Positions 1 to 11,423 of a DNA stretch of 64,000 nt are shown piece by piece. This DNA is from Circinella umbellata (taxonomy: Eukaryota > Mucoromycota > Mucoromycetes > Mucorales > Lichtheimiaceae). Every line of letters begins with the position of its first letter. The stretch's first letter is position 1. A program made the translations under genes and the position numbers. The stretch lies in NCBI GenBank assembly GCA_025093555.1, contig JAIWNF010000005.1, forward strand, positions 620,001 through 684,000. Reading direction: 5' to 3'. The notes below the pieces were generated by a model, which did no database searches, was not told where the DNA came from, and saw only the letters and a program-made list of their open reading frames with translations.

Positions 1-450
1 ATTTTCTACAAGTACTCCTTTTATTCTAGGGTTAAGAAAAGAAGCAAGTTCTCTTTCTGCACTCCTGACTACAAGTATCAGTACATAGAATTGATGGTAA
101 GAGGTAAAGCTTTATCTTTCACCCCGTCCTTCCTTCCCTCTCTCTCCCTCTCCCAACACCTAATATTACTCGTTTTCTTGTTGTTGTTATTGACCCCTTT
201 CTCTTCCCTGTAAATTTTCCACATCCCTTTTCTTTTAATCTCTTCTATTTGTTCTTTAAGTTTATAAAATCCATAAAGTCTCCTTCTACACACATGAAGA
301 TAGAATGAAAGGTTAAGAGCCATATAATTGTAATGGTTAGTAAAAAAAACAAAACTCATTTTTTTTTATTAGATGCATGAGACCTTTCATATTTTTATGA
401 GGGGGTTCAAAGGTTTACGATAATATAATAAAAGAGGAAAAAAAAACTTG

Positions 451-458
451 TATAAATA
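451..458 (+). promoter_or_regulatory. Candidate TATA box of the first secreted-protein gene
   Basis: TATAAATA lies 130 bp upstream of the ATG at 581. It is the only canonical TATA box in the immediate upstream region, and the spacing leaves room for a 5' UTR of about 90-100 nt. In such AT-rich DNA the match could be chance. Confidence 0.35.
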
Positions 459-580
459 CCTTTAACTTCAATCCATTCAAAAGATTTGTTTTTTCTTACT
501 TCATTTACTTACATCTTATTTAAAGAAGCAACTTTTATTCCTTGTATACTTTTTATATATACTTATCATCAACATTTAAT

Positions 581-1210
581 ATGCGTTTCTCTATTATTTC
601 TGTCGCTGCGGCTGTCTGTCTCATTGCTGGTATTCAAGCTGCTCCCACTCCCCAGGGTGGCACTGGGCTCCCGGGCGCTGATGTTGGTGGTACTCTTGCT
701 GGAGTGAAAACTAAGGTCACTGAACTTACTTCTGGTGGGACTTCCGGTGGTGCTAATCCTAATCCCGGTACTGCTAGCGGTACTACTGCTAGCTCTGGTG
801 GTTCTGCTAGTAGTCTTGATGGTCCTGCTGTGTCCGGTGCTGTTGACGGTGCTGTTCCTGGTTTGAAGACAATTCTTACTGGCCCTGGCCGTAAACGCTC
901 CGAACAAGGTGCAGAAGTAGCAGGTACTGCTACCCAAGCTGATCCTGCTACCCAAGCTGGTCAAGGAGCTGATGCTGGTACAGGAGCTCAAGCTGGTGGA
1001 CAATCCAAGAGTGGAAATGTTGTTCAAACAGCCGTTGGTGCTGTCAAAAAAGTGGTTTCTAATCCTGATAAGACAGTCTCCGCTGGCAATGTTGTTGCAC
1101 CCGCAAAGGATGCTGTTCAAAAAACTACTGGTAAGCTTACTGGTAATGGAGCTCAAACGGGTCTTGCTGGTGGTTCCGTGTCCAAGCTTAGTGGCACTGC
1201 TGGAATGTAA
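581..1210 (+). CDS. Small secreted Gly/Ala/Thr-rich protein (SSP1)
   Basis: Single-exon ORF of 209 residues. I chose the ATG at 581 because the protein then begins with a textbook signal peptide: MRFS, a hydrophobic core over residues 4-17, and a probable cleavage after IQA, giving a mature start APTPQ. An in-frame upstream ATG at 542 would add 13 residues and bury the signal. The mature part is low-complexity Gly/Ala/Thr/Ser with repeated TQAD/TQAG/AQAG units. A dibasic GRKRSE site near residue 108 fits Kex2 processing into two chains. No enzymatic domain is visible. Codon use is richer in GC than the flanks, which supports real coding. It is the first of five small secreted protein genes in the same direction over 9.3 kb. 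Function is unknown; a wall-associated or effector-like role is only a guess. Confidence 0.75.
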   Translation: MRFSIISVAAAVCLIAGIQAAPTPQGGTGLPGADVGGTLAGVKTKVTELTSGGTSGGANPNPGTASGTTASSGGSASSLDGPAVSGAVDGAVPGLKTILTGPGRKRSEQGAEVAGTATQADPATQAGQGADAGTGAQAGGQSKSGNVVQTAVGAVKKVVSNPDKTVSAGNVVAPAKDAVQKTTGKLTGNGAQTGLAGGSVSKLSGTAGM

Positions 1211-3191
1211 TTTGCTGTTTACATTGTTCTCATGTTCTTTATCTTTTCTTGTCTTCTTCAATTCTTTCATTGAAAAAAAAATGATAATTTATAATTTATA
1301 TATATACCCCCAACCCTCTTTTTTCTTTTTTTTTCGCATGCTTATTTTGGTTTCAATTTTTTTATAACAATAGTATAGCGAATTTAATAGCAATTAAATT
1401 ATATAAAATTATAAGATTAAAATATAGATCTTTACTGATACGTATATTTTGTTTTTCTTTTTCTTTTTTTTTTTTTGAGAGAGAGGGTTCTTCTTTTTCT
1501 TCTGTATACTTGTTTAGCAATTACGTAATAGTTTTTTATTATTATTTATCTTTGGGTACGTATAATTGTGTTCTATTAATTAACCTCTGTTTGTTATACA
1601 TTTACTGGAAAAGTATGATATATGTTACAATATGGTAAATATAATTATTCAGCACGATATCATTTTGATAAATAGGTAATATCTAATGTTATCTTTTTTT
1701 TTTATCATGAAAAGCATTTGCTTAGGGCTTACGTAAAAGAACAGTCCATTAAATGAATAATCAATGTAAATATAAAAATCACTGTCGTACGCAGCTACAA
1801 TAAGAAAACAGTATACATATAAATTTTTTTAGCTACATATAAAAAGTAGGGGATTAGCGATTCAAAAAGAAAGCACTGGATAAAAGTGCTTTGTTTGTTT
1901 TTGCATGCAGCAATCCAATTACTCCTTCACCTTTAAGGAGTACCAAATACTCATAGAGTAACGCTAGATATATATATTTACGTATATTAGATAAAGAAAA
2001 AAGAGGGATATATTTCTCCTATGTACGTAAAGTATGGTCTCATTGCATTGAAAAATACCAAACTCTCCTATATATACATCTACATAAAAATATATGTATT
2101 AGGTATATACCCTCTGTCGCACACAAAATTCAAAAAAAAGAGACCTTGTAGAAATATAATTCATATTTTTCAAATAATTATTGTTTTCTTATGAAATAAA
2201 ACTATCTAATACAATAAACATCCTTCCATATTTGGCAATGAAATTCTCAAGGGGGAAAGGTGTCAATTATAGAACGATAGAGTTTATGCTACGTGATCTC
2301 AATAAGAAAAATAAAGCCGATCATTTTTCAGAAATAATAGTAAAAATAGGAGAACGAGAAGGAGAATGGAAGTAAACAAAAAGAAAAAAAAAGGAGGGGG
2401 GGGGGAGATGAGCCTTTTAAGAACTTAATATTTTACAGTTCTATTTTGTGATTAGAAGATGATGTGTGAAGACCCTGAATGTTTTTGACTAATAATAGTA
2501 CTGATTTTTTTAATAGGTATCGTGAATCTCGAGTCAATACATTTTCTTGCTCTCCTATTAATAAATTACTTAATAATAATTGTCCCATGTGGAATGATGA
2601 TAATGAATTTGGAATTATTTTGTTTTGATTGCTATATACCAGAATTTGTATAATATAAAATATGTGCAAAAGAAAAAAATAGTCATTTGTTTTGTTCAGT
2701 TAATAAAAAAGTGTAATACGTATATATATAAAGTGATGATACTAATAGTAGTAATAGTAAGATATCCATGTTGTAATGTACTTCCAAGAATACGCAACCA
2801 ACTTTTTTTTTATTTACACTTCTAGTTATACGGACAACAACTTGATGTAATTTTTTATGGACGTCTCCCTTAATACTATATACACAACAACATAAGGGTA
2901 CAGTCATTTTGTATAGGACAAGTTCATCAAAGGAAAAATAAAATACGTAAGAGAAAAAAAAAAGGAGATCAGTACATACGTCGTAAAAAACTTAAAAGTA
3001 ATAACTCTAATATTAAGACCAAGCATACTATCTTTTATATATATATGTAAGTAATAATGGAAAAAAAAAACTAATATATATTGCGAGACTGGAGTTTCAA
3101 AAGAAATGTGAGGGAGAACTTTTCTTTTTTATTTTTTTTTATCACTATTGTTATAATTTGATATTATTAATACTTTATTAGTATCATTACC
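1211..3191. other. AT-rich intergenic region, no gene seen
   Basis: This 2-kb stretch is very AT-rich with homopolymer and TA runs. Short ORFs on both strands (for example 2181-2375 and 2433-2669) have no start context, signal or recognisable motif. I see no RNA gene or repeat pair here. Confidence 0.6.
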
Positions 3192-3680
3192 ATGCATTTT
3201 ACTACCACTTTTACATCCATTGCCGCTTGTGTCTTGTTTATTGGCGCCACTTTGACAAGCTTTACAATTGCCATTGATCAACAACAGAGTAGTGGTAACT
3301 CACTCGCATATAGTGCTCCCGAGCAAAATACGGTTGTAGCTCGATCCCTTTTTACAAACCAAAAAATCGAAAGACGCGAACGTTTGAGAATGATCAAAAG
3401 AATGCAAGAAGAACCCGAAGAACCCGATGAAGATGAAAAAGAAGCCGATGAAGGCCGTTCAACGGATAGAACATCTCAGTCGTCAGGCAATCCTACAAAA
3501 AATGGTGGTGGTGATGGTAAATTCATTGAGCAAACTGCCGATCCTGCCGTTCATGCGGTTACTAAAACAGGTGACGGTATATTAGGTGTTTCACAATTAA
3601 GTAATGCCCAAAATGGAGGATCCTCCGCCAGTGGCGGTGGTCATGGTGGAGAAGAAGAAGAACGAGGATCTGAAGCATAA
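3192..3680 (+). CDS. Small secreted acidic, Gly-rich protein (SSP2)
   Basis: Single-exon ORF of 162 residues. Residues 1-27 form a signal peptide: MHFTTTFTS, a hydrophobic core with AACVLFIGATL, and a likely cut near TIAID. The mature chain has a basic patch around residues 58-72 (KIERRERLRMIKR) ending in KR, a candidate Kex2 site. A very acidic block follows (EEPEEPDEDEKEADE), and the C-terminus is Gly/Ser/Glu-rich. There is no known domain. The gene lies about 2 kb downstream of SSP1 in the same direction and shares its design of signal, dibasic site and low-complexity tail, although sequence similarity is slight. Function is not recognised. Confidence 0.72.
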   Translation: MHFTTTFTSIAACVLFIGATLTSFTIAIDQQQSSGNSLAYSAPEQNTVVARSLFTNQKIERRERLRMIKRMQEEPEEPDEDEKEADEGRSTDRTSQSSGNPTKNGGGDGKFIEQTADPAVHAVTKTGDGILGVSQLSNAQNGGSSASGGGHGGEEEERGSEA

Positions 3681-5373
3681 ATTATTACGTATATCACACT
3701 ATAATTATTACGTTTACTAATTAACGTCATTCCCACTCTTAGTTATATATACATACCATCACAATATACATATAATAATAATAAAGAAATATAAAATAAT
3801 CTATAAGTCACCAGAAGTAGTATTATCACAAATTGTCAATATACCTATTACGTATATAAAATATTTAATAAATTAATAAACAAGTTGTATAACTCAAGAT
3901 ATTATGGTTTATATTATTATCGTATTATTTATTTGCCACCACATCTAAAGGTACGTATGATCTTATAAAGAAATGATTTATTTACGTGCTAGATAAGATA
4001 CTCCTAGCTCTTTTAGGGTGTTTGATCAAAGAATTATCAATACGTAGCGCAGTAAATTGAGTGATTTGCGACAAATAGTAAATGATTTTCTATTCTTTAA
4101 TAATATATGTTCAAAGCAATACGAAATATAATATTATATACGTGTCGATGGGATGATAGAGGATTAAATCACATCCAATTTTTTATTCTTTAAACTATAT
4201 ATACATACACACCAGTTCCACGGATAAATACGTACAAATGTAATCTATAAATTATGTCCAAGAAATTTAATATAATCCAACAGACACTGAACAAGTCTTT
4301 TCATTGAGTATCATGAACTAAAAGAAAAAAAAAGCAGTATACGTAATGCAATTTTATAATTTTTTCTCCTTAGAAGTTAGTGTATTGTTATGCCAAGAAA
4401 AAAAAAAGACATAAATAACAAAAACTTACATACTTCTCTATATTAATTATATATATGATGTTCATTAAGCTCATTATACAAGAATGAACCAATCTTGTCT
4501 TTATATTGTTATTATTTACCAGTCTATCTTAAAAACAAGAATTATACTTTGTACTTGTAGAAGTTAAAAGGAGGTTTGGAATTATCACGGAGAAAAGCTG
4601 CATCCCATGAATGAATAACCCAAAAAATTTTATACAAATATAACCGATGCGTTAGTATATGATGTATAAAGAAAGAAAAAAAAACGAGGATGATTATGAT
4701 ATATCTTTAATATCTCGCTAATTGTTACAAATGTATATTATTAAGGAGTACGTAGCAAAAAAAAAAGAACATCAAAAAGGAAGGAAAAGAAAAAAAAAAC
4801 TCGATATATTCTGCTGTGGTGCGGGATGATAGAAGAGAATAAGGAGACAGTTTTAAAAAACACAAGTTCAAAGGTAATAATCGGTTGGCATTAATATTTT
4901 GAATGCTATGATAAATTTGCTCGAAACAAATATGTAAATTTTAGGAGAAGGAAATTGGATAACAGTAGGAAGGAAGATGAGGGTGATCACTTACTTTTAT
5001 ACTGCATACTCGAATCTATCGAAGAAGAAGTGAGAGGAGGTGGGAGGATGGTCGGGGTTTTTAGAAAACGAAGCAGGAGTAGAAGATAAAAAAAAAGACG
5101 AGTAATAGTAGTAGTGATAGTAATGATTTACGGAGGAATTGCTTTACTTCTACAATCGTCTGCTATGTATATAAATATATTATGTGTTGACAAGAATGAC
5201 TTTTCCTTTTTCCTTTTTTTTTTTGCTTCCGCTTCTATTATTATTTTGACTCGTTAGAAAATAAAATTATAATAAAAGCTATTAGATTTAACACTTTTCT
5301 TTCATTCTTTTTATAAAATAGTTTTTTTTCCCATTTTTCTTTTTTGTTATCACGATACAACCTATAAAAAATC
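3681..5373. other. AT-rich intergenic region, no gene seen
   Basis: There is no ORF with coding character. The tract has many TA runs and A-tracts, with CT-rich and poly-T DNA just before the next start. TATAAAA near 5311 could be the TATA box of the gene at 5374. Confidence 0.5.
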
Positions 5374-5895
5374 ATGCGGCTTTCGATTATTTTAACAATT
5401 TCGACAGCGATCTACTTTGCAGCAAATAACATTCATGCAGTCCCAATTTCACCATCGTCCGGTACAGTTTTATCTCCAGAAGCAGGAAAAATCAATCTCA
5501 AAGCTGTTACTCAGCCAAATTCTGGTTCAAGATTAGGTACAGGTTTACGACGTCGAAACATGAATAATAAACGAGGTGAAAAACCTGCTACTGGTCCACT
5601 AAGCTCAGGCATTTCAGATACTTCGACCCCAATTGGTGGTGTTACTGCACCAGTAACAGGTCCACTAGCGGGTCCAGGAGCGTCACTTGGTATAATAAGT
5701 CAGGGTGCCGGTGGACTTGTATCAACACCAGGTCCAAAGGATCTCGATCCCGCTATGCAATTAGCAAACGTTAATGGACAGCTCACTGGTGTTGCTCAGG
5801 GCATAGAAGGAGCTGGTGGAGTCGGTGGAGTCGATAAACTTCTTCCGGGGGTAGGTGGGGCGCCAGCAACACCACAAGGAAAGGGCCAAGGATAA
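5374..5895 (+). CDS. Small secreted Gly/Pro-rich protein (SSP3)
   Basis: Single-exon ORF of 173 residues. The signal peptide is residues 1-22 (MRLSIILTISTAIYFAANNIHA), and the mature protein starts VPISPSSG. Two basic clusters follow, LRRRNMNNKR around residues 58-68, giving a likely Kex2 cut. The rest is Gly/Pro/Thr/Ala-rich, with repeats of the type (T/V)GP(L/A) and TPGPKD and a GVGGVDKLLPGVGG-like tail. The mature N-terminus (AVPIS) resembles the APTPQ, APIPD and LPYSR starts of the neighbouring secreted genes, suggesting a diverged family. No catalytic motif is visible. Confidence 0.75.
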   Translation: MRLSIILTISTAIYFAANNIHAVPISPSSGTVLSPEAGKINLKAVTQPNSGSRLGTGLRRRNMNNKRGEKPATGPLSSGISDTSTPIGGVTAPVTGPLAGPGASLGIISQGAGGLVSTPGPKDLDPAMQLANVNGQLTGVAQGIEGAGGVGGVDKLLPGVGGAPATPQGKGQG

Positions 5896-6839
5896 TTAGA
5901 AATTATACCCTTTCTTTAGAATATTTTCTCAAATATTCCTCACTACCTATTATTATTATTATTTGTATGCGCAATTTTTTTTTTACATGTAAAGAACCAA
6001 TATAAAATCATTTTATTGTTATATCGAAATATATATATCATAACTAATAAGTCCTACTATACACATTTAGAAAAACAAAAACGAATGCCCCATTGATAAT
6101 GTTTGCTGTTGCTAACTATTATTATTTGCACTATTCTTTTAATAAAATAAATGATTCAATGAATAAATCTACATAATTATTTTACGATTGTTTTACGATT
6201 ATTTTACGTATGAAACAAAAAATAATCTGATATTCTATTTTATACTATTACTACGACGGGAAGAGAAAATCCATCTCCATTATAATATTGTATAAAATGT
6301 TGATCTATGTAATTTTACGCTATTCATTTCATTTGTCATTATACTACAATTGATGTTTATATATGACACCATTTTTTCCCATGATATGTTGTATTTATCA
6401 ACCATCTTATTATTATTATAGTATGATAGTACGCGGTAAGCTAAATGATATACCTTCTTACCATACTCTGTCGCCGTAAATGCGACAATATTTCAATGAA
6501 TTTTTTTATTGCATTTCTTCCTTTTATTACGTTATCGAAAACAGCAATTGAACACTCGGGGATTAGATAGTAAGACACACCATACGTCAAAAAAAAACGG
6601 AGAAAGAAAGGGGAGAGAGAGGTTGACAGGATAGAATAATGGTAAAAAGGAGAAAGTATTGTTTATACATCATCACACAAGGAAAGGGGAGAGTAATAAT
6701 AATTAAGAAAAAAAAAGAGAACAAACAAGAAAAAGAAACGATAGATAGTTGATATTTATCAATTTTTTTTCTTCTGCTTTCTCTGCTTCATCTTTTTTTT
6801 TCTTTTTTTTTTTTTTTTTCAATTTATTACTTAGCAATC
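5896..6839. other. Intergenic, AT-rich
   Basis: No coding signal. Near 6181-6208 a short unit of the type TTTTACGATT is repeated three times in tandem, the last diverged. Long poly-T/CT tracts at 6768-6822 immediately precede the next ATG, as is common upstream of genes in this window. Confidence 0.5.
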
Positions 6840-7058
6840 ATGATGCGTTTCACAGCTGTCATTATTACTATGGTTATTATTTACATTACAAGCAATAATA
6901 ATCAGATACGAGCAGCCCCAATTCCAGATGAACAACCGCCACCAGAACCAAAAACACTTTTCAATCAAGGTGCAGGACAAGTCGATATCTTTAGTGTACT
7001 TCGAGGTACGGATGGCACAGGGAAACCAAGTATTGCAGATTTAAAATTAGGTTTATAA
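6840..7058 (+). CDS. Very small secreted peptide (SSP4)
   Basis: Single-exon ORF of 72 residues. Residues 1-25 form a signal peptide (MMRFTAVIITMVIIYITSNNNQIRA) with the predicted mature start APIPDEQPPPEP. The mature peptide is only about 47 residues, has no cysteine and ends SIADLKLGL. The start could be Met1 or Met2. It is the shortest member of the five-gene secreted cluster and has the clearest A-x-P mature N-terminus. Because of its size the call rests mainly on the signal peptide and on its neighbours. Confidence 0.65.
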   Translation: MMRFTAVIITMVIIYITSNNNQIRAAPIPDEQPPPEPKTLFNQGAGQVDIFSVLRGTDGTGKPSIADLKLGL

Positions 7059-7368
7059 ACGAAGATGAAAATAAACAGTGTTCCCTACCCATAACTTACA
7101 TCAATCAACCTACATTATACACTTAAAAATCCTAATGGCATCTACTTCTTTTCTTTTCCATCCTTATCATGATTTATTGTAGCTTTTTTTTTTGTTATTA
7201 CTGTCAATTTTTACAGGCAGACGAAAATATGATTCCCCTCCCCTCACTTGAAAATTCTCTCAATTATTTTAATCAATTAAATCCGTGATACTGCTTAAAA
7301 AAAGCGCGCACGCGACTTCATTTTTTTTTTTTATATATAATCATTTTCGAACAATAAAAAAAATAATC

Positions 7369-9219
7369 ATGTCTCTTGATCAAGCTATTGAATATTTACA
7401 ATCAAAAGCTACTACCAATTTAAAACTTGCTCCACCATCCACTCGAACTAGTAATCTTATATTAGATGCTACAAATAATGTTATTGAAAAACAAAAAAAA
7501 CTTGTTAGAGATGCAGAACCTCATGAAAGTCAAATCTATGCAATTAATGTAGACGATGCTGTACCTGGAAGGTAAACATATATATATATATAATGTAAAA
7601 TCTAGGAAAAAAAAACAGAATTTTCTTCAAAAAAAAAAAACAAAACTTATATATTGAATAAAGTGAACCAATATAACTAATATGTATAGACGACGGGGAG
7701 GTTTTGAACGTTCAAGTTTAATAGGACAAGAAGGCTCAAAAGATATTGAGCGATTATTAACGGCAGCTACAAATTTAAATAAAGTCTGGTAAATAGAATA
7801 TCTTGTATGCTCCCTCGTATATATGGATATATATGTATATTAATAATCACTTAGTAATTTTGCTGATATCCAAGAAATCATTGAACGTTTTCGACAAGAA
7901 CAAGATACCCATCAAACAGATTTGGATTATTTAAATGCAACTTATAACGAAGTAAAAAGAAACAAACTTGTATATAACATTTCGTGATATCACTCAGTCA
8001 TTTTTTTCTTAACCAAAGAGGGGTTATCTTTTTTTTTTTACTCATGTGTTATTATAGAATAAGATTGAGATAGAAAAACTCACTAAGGCAGCAAAAGAAA
8101 AGAAGTATTGCAACAAAAACAACAGCAACGACAAAATGATCCAATGGATGTAGATACAGTACCAGATCATGTAATAATACAACCATCTACAATATACACA
8201 TATAAATAAAAAGGAAAGAAAGAAAAAAGAAACTAATGATAATAATACATATAGGAAGCTATTAGGAAAGCAGAAATACAAGCACAAATAGAAAAGGTAA
8301 ACCATGTTTGGGAATACACATTCATAAATGTAGATATACATGTTTACGGTTACAAATTGAAGAAGCAAAAGCATTAAACAAAAACTTATAGGAAATCGAA
8401 GAATTAGAGTCCAATGTCAATCAAAAGAAAAAGGAATTAGAGCAATCATCAGGTAAAAGCTTATTAGGAACCATAGCTCTATTGTTGATTGTACTTTTTT
8501 TTTTTACTAATATATCTATTATTTAGAGAAACTACGTAAATATAAAGAAACGACAATCCAAAAACCTGTATCATTACAACAGCAACAGCAAAAACAACAG
8601 GAGGAGGGGCATTATCAGCAGCAACCTGCAGCAGATTCTACATATCCTTCTTTGATGGATTCCAATGCTTCTTTTTCGAATATACATTTATCTTTTCAGG
8701 AAATACTTGAAAATCCGACGACAAGCTATGCAGATAAACTTAGGTATACTTCGTTTTATATATTTATCCTCATGAAAGTAAATAAGGAGTGCCAAAAAAA
8801 AAAAAAGAATAAGAATAAGAATAAAAGCTGAGGAGGGGATGGGAATACAGAACAACTTTATTGTTGTAAAGGAATGGGAAAGATTAAAAAAATACAAGAT
8901 ATAGTCGTTCTTATAGCAATTTTTTTTTTGTATATATATTTGTTATTTTAGCACTATTCGTCGAGAATTATTACTTACTGTTATGGAAGATTCAAGTACG
9001 GAAGGTATGGCCAAGGTGATGGCCAAAGTAGTACAGTTATTAGAACAAGAACCAAGTCATAGGATATTACTGGATAACTTAAAACAATCTGCTACTGAAT
9101 ATGCGAATGAATTAGAGTTAAGTAGTAGTGCTGGAACTCAAGCTATTTATAAGTTAAATGCGTATAAACTGGTTATTATTGATCGCAGTGAAGAACATAG
9201 TTTGGTTCAGTTAGCATAA
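7369..9219 (+). CDS. Coiled-coil protein, 8 exons, possible frameshift in exon 4
   Basis: Exons by eye: 7369-7571, 7690-7788, 7855-7969, 8058-8170, 8255-8296, 8392-8452, 8527-8743, 8952-9219, all with GT...AG introns in compatible phase. The product is about 372 residues: an N-terminal MSLDQAIEYLQSKATTNL segment, a central heptad-rich region with Gln runs (QQQQQK), and a conserved-looking C-terminal domain (STIRRELLLTVMED ... LVIIDRSEEHSLVQLA). Exon 4 is open in one frame at its 5' side (NKIEIEKLTKAAKEK) and in another at its 3' side (LQQKQQQRQNDPMDVD). One missing base near 8102-8112 explains this: exon 4 is 113 nt and 114 would keep phase. I do not recognise the family. A cytoskeletal, kinetochore-type or other scaffold role is possible from the coiled coil but unproven. 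It sits inside the secreted-gene cluster. Confidence 0.72.
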
Positions 9220-9645
9220 TAGATAATAAAGGATAATAAAAACAGTTAAAGGGTGAGGGGAAGAGTTGAATGATCGGAAAAAGAAGTATGGTTTAACTTT
9301 TTCACCTGCTCACTTCTTTATCCCTTCCTTTTTTTTCACTCCTTCCTGATTATTCCAGGGTCTTCTCTTCGATTATTGTTTTCTTCTCTTGGTATCCTTA
9401 TACACCCATGTGGAGCCTTGGATACGGTCTCTTTTTTTTTTCGTTCTTTTTAGTTATGATGACTTTTTTTTTTGGTTTATTATAAAGAAAAAAGATCCAA
9501 TAGGAGTGACGAAAAGGAGTATACGTACTTTTTTTTAATATATTTTTTTTATATTAATAATATATAAATAAGTTAACTTATAGAGGTTGTTATCACAATA
9601 AACGGGTTGTTCCTTTTTCTTTTTTTTTTCTTACGCTTAGAAAAA

Positions 9646-9870
9646 ATGAAGCTCCTTACCATTGCCACTACTGCACTCTGTTTTGTCACTATGATACAAG
9701 CATTACCCTACAGCAGAGACAACAACCAATTTACAAAACGTGATGGAGGAGATAATGATGATGAAAAACCATCAGAACCGACAAAAAAGCCAATAGATAT
9801 GGAATTTTATCCTACTTTAATATTGGGAAAGATTTTTCCACCTGATGCTAAACCAGAAGAAGATGATTAA
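9646..9870 (+). CDS. Small secreted peptide with KR site (SSP5)
   Basis: Single-exon ORF of 74 residues from the ATG at 9646. An in-frame upstream ATG at 9607 would add only Phe/Leu runs and is less likely. The signal peptide is MKLLTIATTALCFVTMIQA, with mature start LPYSRDNNQ. A KR dibasic site lies at residues 32-33 (FTKRDGG), and a charged Asp/Glu/Lys/Pro-rich remainder ends KPEEDD. There is no cysteine and no domain. The layout matches the other secreted genes upstream, so it is taken as the fifth member of the cluster. Its role is unknown. Confidence 0.7.
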   Translation: MKLLTIATTALCFVTMIQALPYSRDNNQFTKRDGGDNDDEKPSEPTKKPIDMEFYPTLILGKIFPPDAKPEEDD

Positions 9871-11423
9871 TCATAATCCTGTTACTATAGATATAACATT
9901 CTTTATTATACGTAGTCATATCATTGACTTTTCTTTCTTGCTTAGTTTATGAATGTTCGTTTGTTTGCTTGGTTTGTCTTTTTCTTTACGTAACATACGC
10001 ACACACACACACACACACAATCAATTACAGTCATACATATATACCCTTAGAAAAGTGTTGTTTAAATTAATATTTAATAGTATATATATACAAAATATGT
10101 ACTTTATTCTTTTCTTCACGCACTATTTATTATCCCTTATTGTTTATAATTCCAACCTATACATATCTATAAAACTCTTTTATCTGTTCTTAGTTTATTT
10201 TCTGCAACTTGACTTTTATTAACAATGAAAAGAGAAATATACATTAATGAATCTGTTTACCGTATTATGTTAACGTGTTACGTAATAACTTTAATGTATA
10301 AATTCAAGTGAAATATACATGAAAAATAAGATGTTTATATTCACGAGAGCTATACTTGTTCTTTGATAAAAGCCGCCGGAAAAAAAATGCAAAAAGAAGT
10401 AGTTTACACTTTTTGTTGCTACGTAGGTGACCATTCATTTTATATTATTATAATATTACACCATAAACACTTTATATCAGAAAAGCGTAATAAAGACAAA
10501 AAACAATACAGATTGCCCTATTGAAACACACCACACACATATATATATATGTATATATACTGATAACGAACAATCATTTATCAAATATGATATTAATCAA
10601 TCGTTTTACGTATCAATAATATCGTACATACAATCTTTTGTCTATAAACACAGTGGGTTGTACGCAAAAGTGAAAACCGCACTTTATTCTTTAGTGTTTA
10701 CAACTAAAAGTGGCCACGACAAATTTATCTTCCCATTTAATGTATACATTTTTCTTCTATGTGTTTATTAACTATTGTTCTAGAGCATCTTGTAGCTAAA
10801 AATCAATAAATGCATATATATATATATATATATATTTGCGTGACCAAACGTTGCCAGAAAAAAAAACCCTTCATTTGAAAACTTGTGACGCAAATTATTG
10901 CGTCAACAAGGTAACAACTTTTTAATACCCTCAAGAATATGCACATGAGAATATTTTTGAAGTATTAATAGGGTAATAAACTGAAGGGACAGAAAGAAAA
11001 TGCGGAGCCTGCGTGTGTGTGTGTCTATAGAAGAGGTCGGTTGTTACGTACTTACGTAAGACTTTTTTTCTTTTATAATAATAAATAATGTTATTGAGGA
11101 TACATATAATAGGATTTAAAAAACATGATGAGTGATTTACATATAATAATACTTCTTTTTTTTTCGCATATCATCTTACAATTAATGAATGAATGAAAAA
11201 AAAATTGAAATCATCCGATAATAATAAGAATTGTGTAATGTATATATTCAAGTATACATATAAGAAAGTAAGAAGAAACAACAGGTTTTTTTTTAATATT
11301 TAATAGAGATTGTTATAATAACGGAGAGTATAAGTTTGAGGAAAAGAGAGGATAGGTAAATAGGATATGTGTGTGTATATAGATGGCTGTAAAGAAAAAT
11401 ATATATATATATGTTCTTTTTTT
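9871..11423. other. AT-rich intergenic region with CA and TA microsatellites
   Basis: It contains a (CA)n run at about 9999-10018 and a (TA)n run at about 10813-10834. The ORF at 9953-10222 is poly-hydrophobic translation of AT-rich DNA and is not believed. No RNA gene or transposon end is seen. The right part is probably the 3' region of the minus-strand dynein gene. Confidence 0.5.

Noticed and set aside
1..580. Minus-strand ORF 78-359 as a gene
   Set aside because: No domain, signal or splice context. It lies in the upstream region of the first secreted gene.
569..1270. 233-codon minus-strand ORF opposite the first secreted gene
   Set aside because: It is the antisense shadow of a Gly/Thr/Ser-rich gene. 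The plus strand has a signal peptide and sensible composition; the minus product is Ser/Thr/Asn repeats with no motif.
8341..8391. Extra exon LQIEEAKALNKNL in the coiled-coil gene
   Set aside because: The frame looks coiled-coil-like but has no acceptor before it and ends in TAG that is itself the acceptor of the next exon; it is better read as intron.
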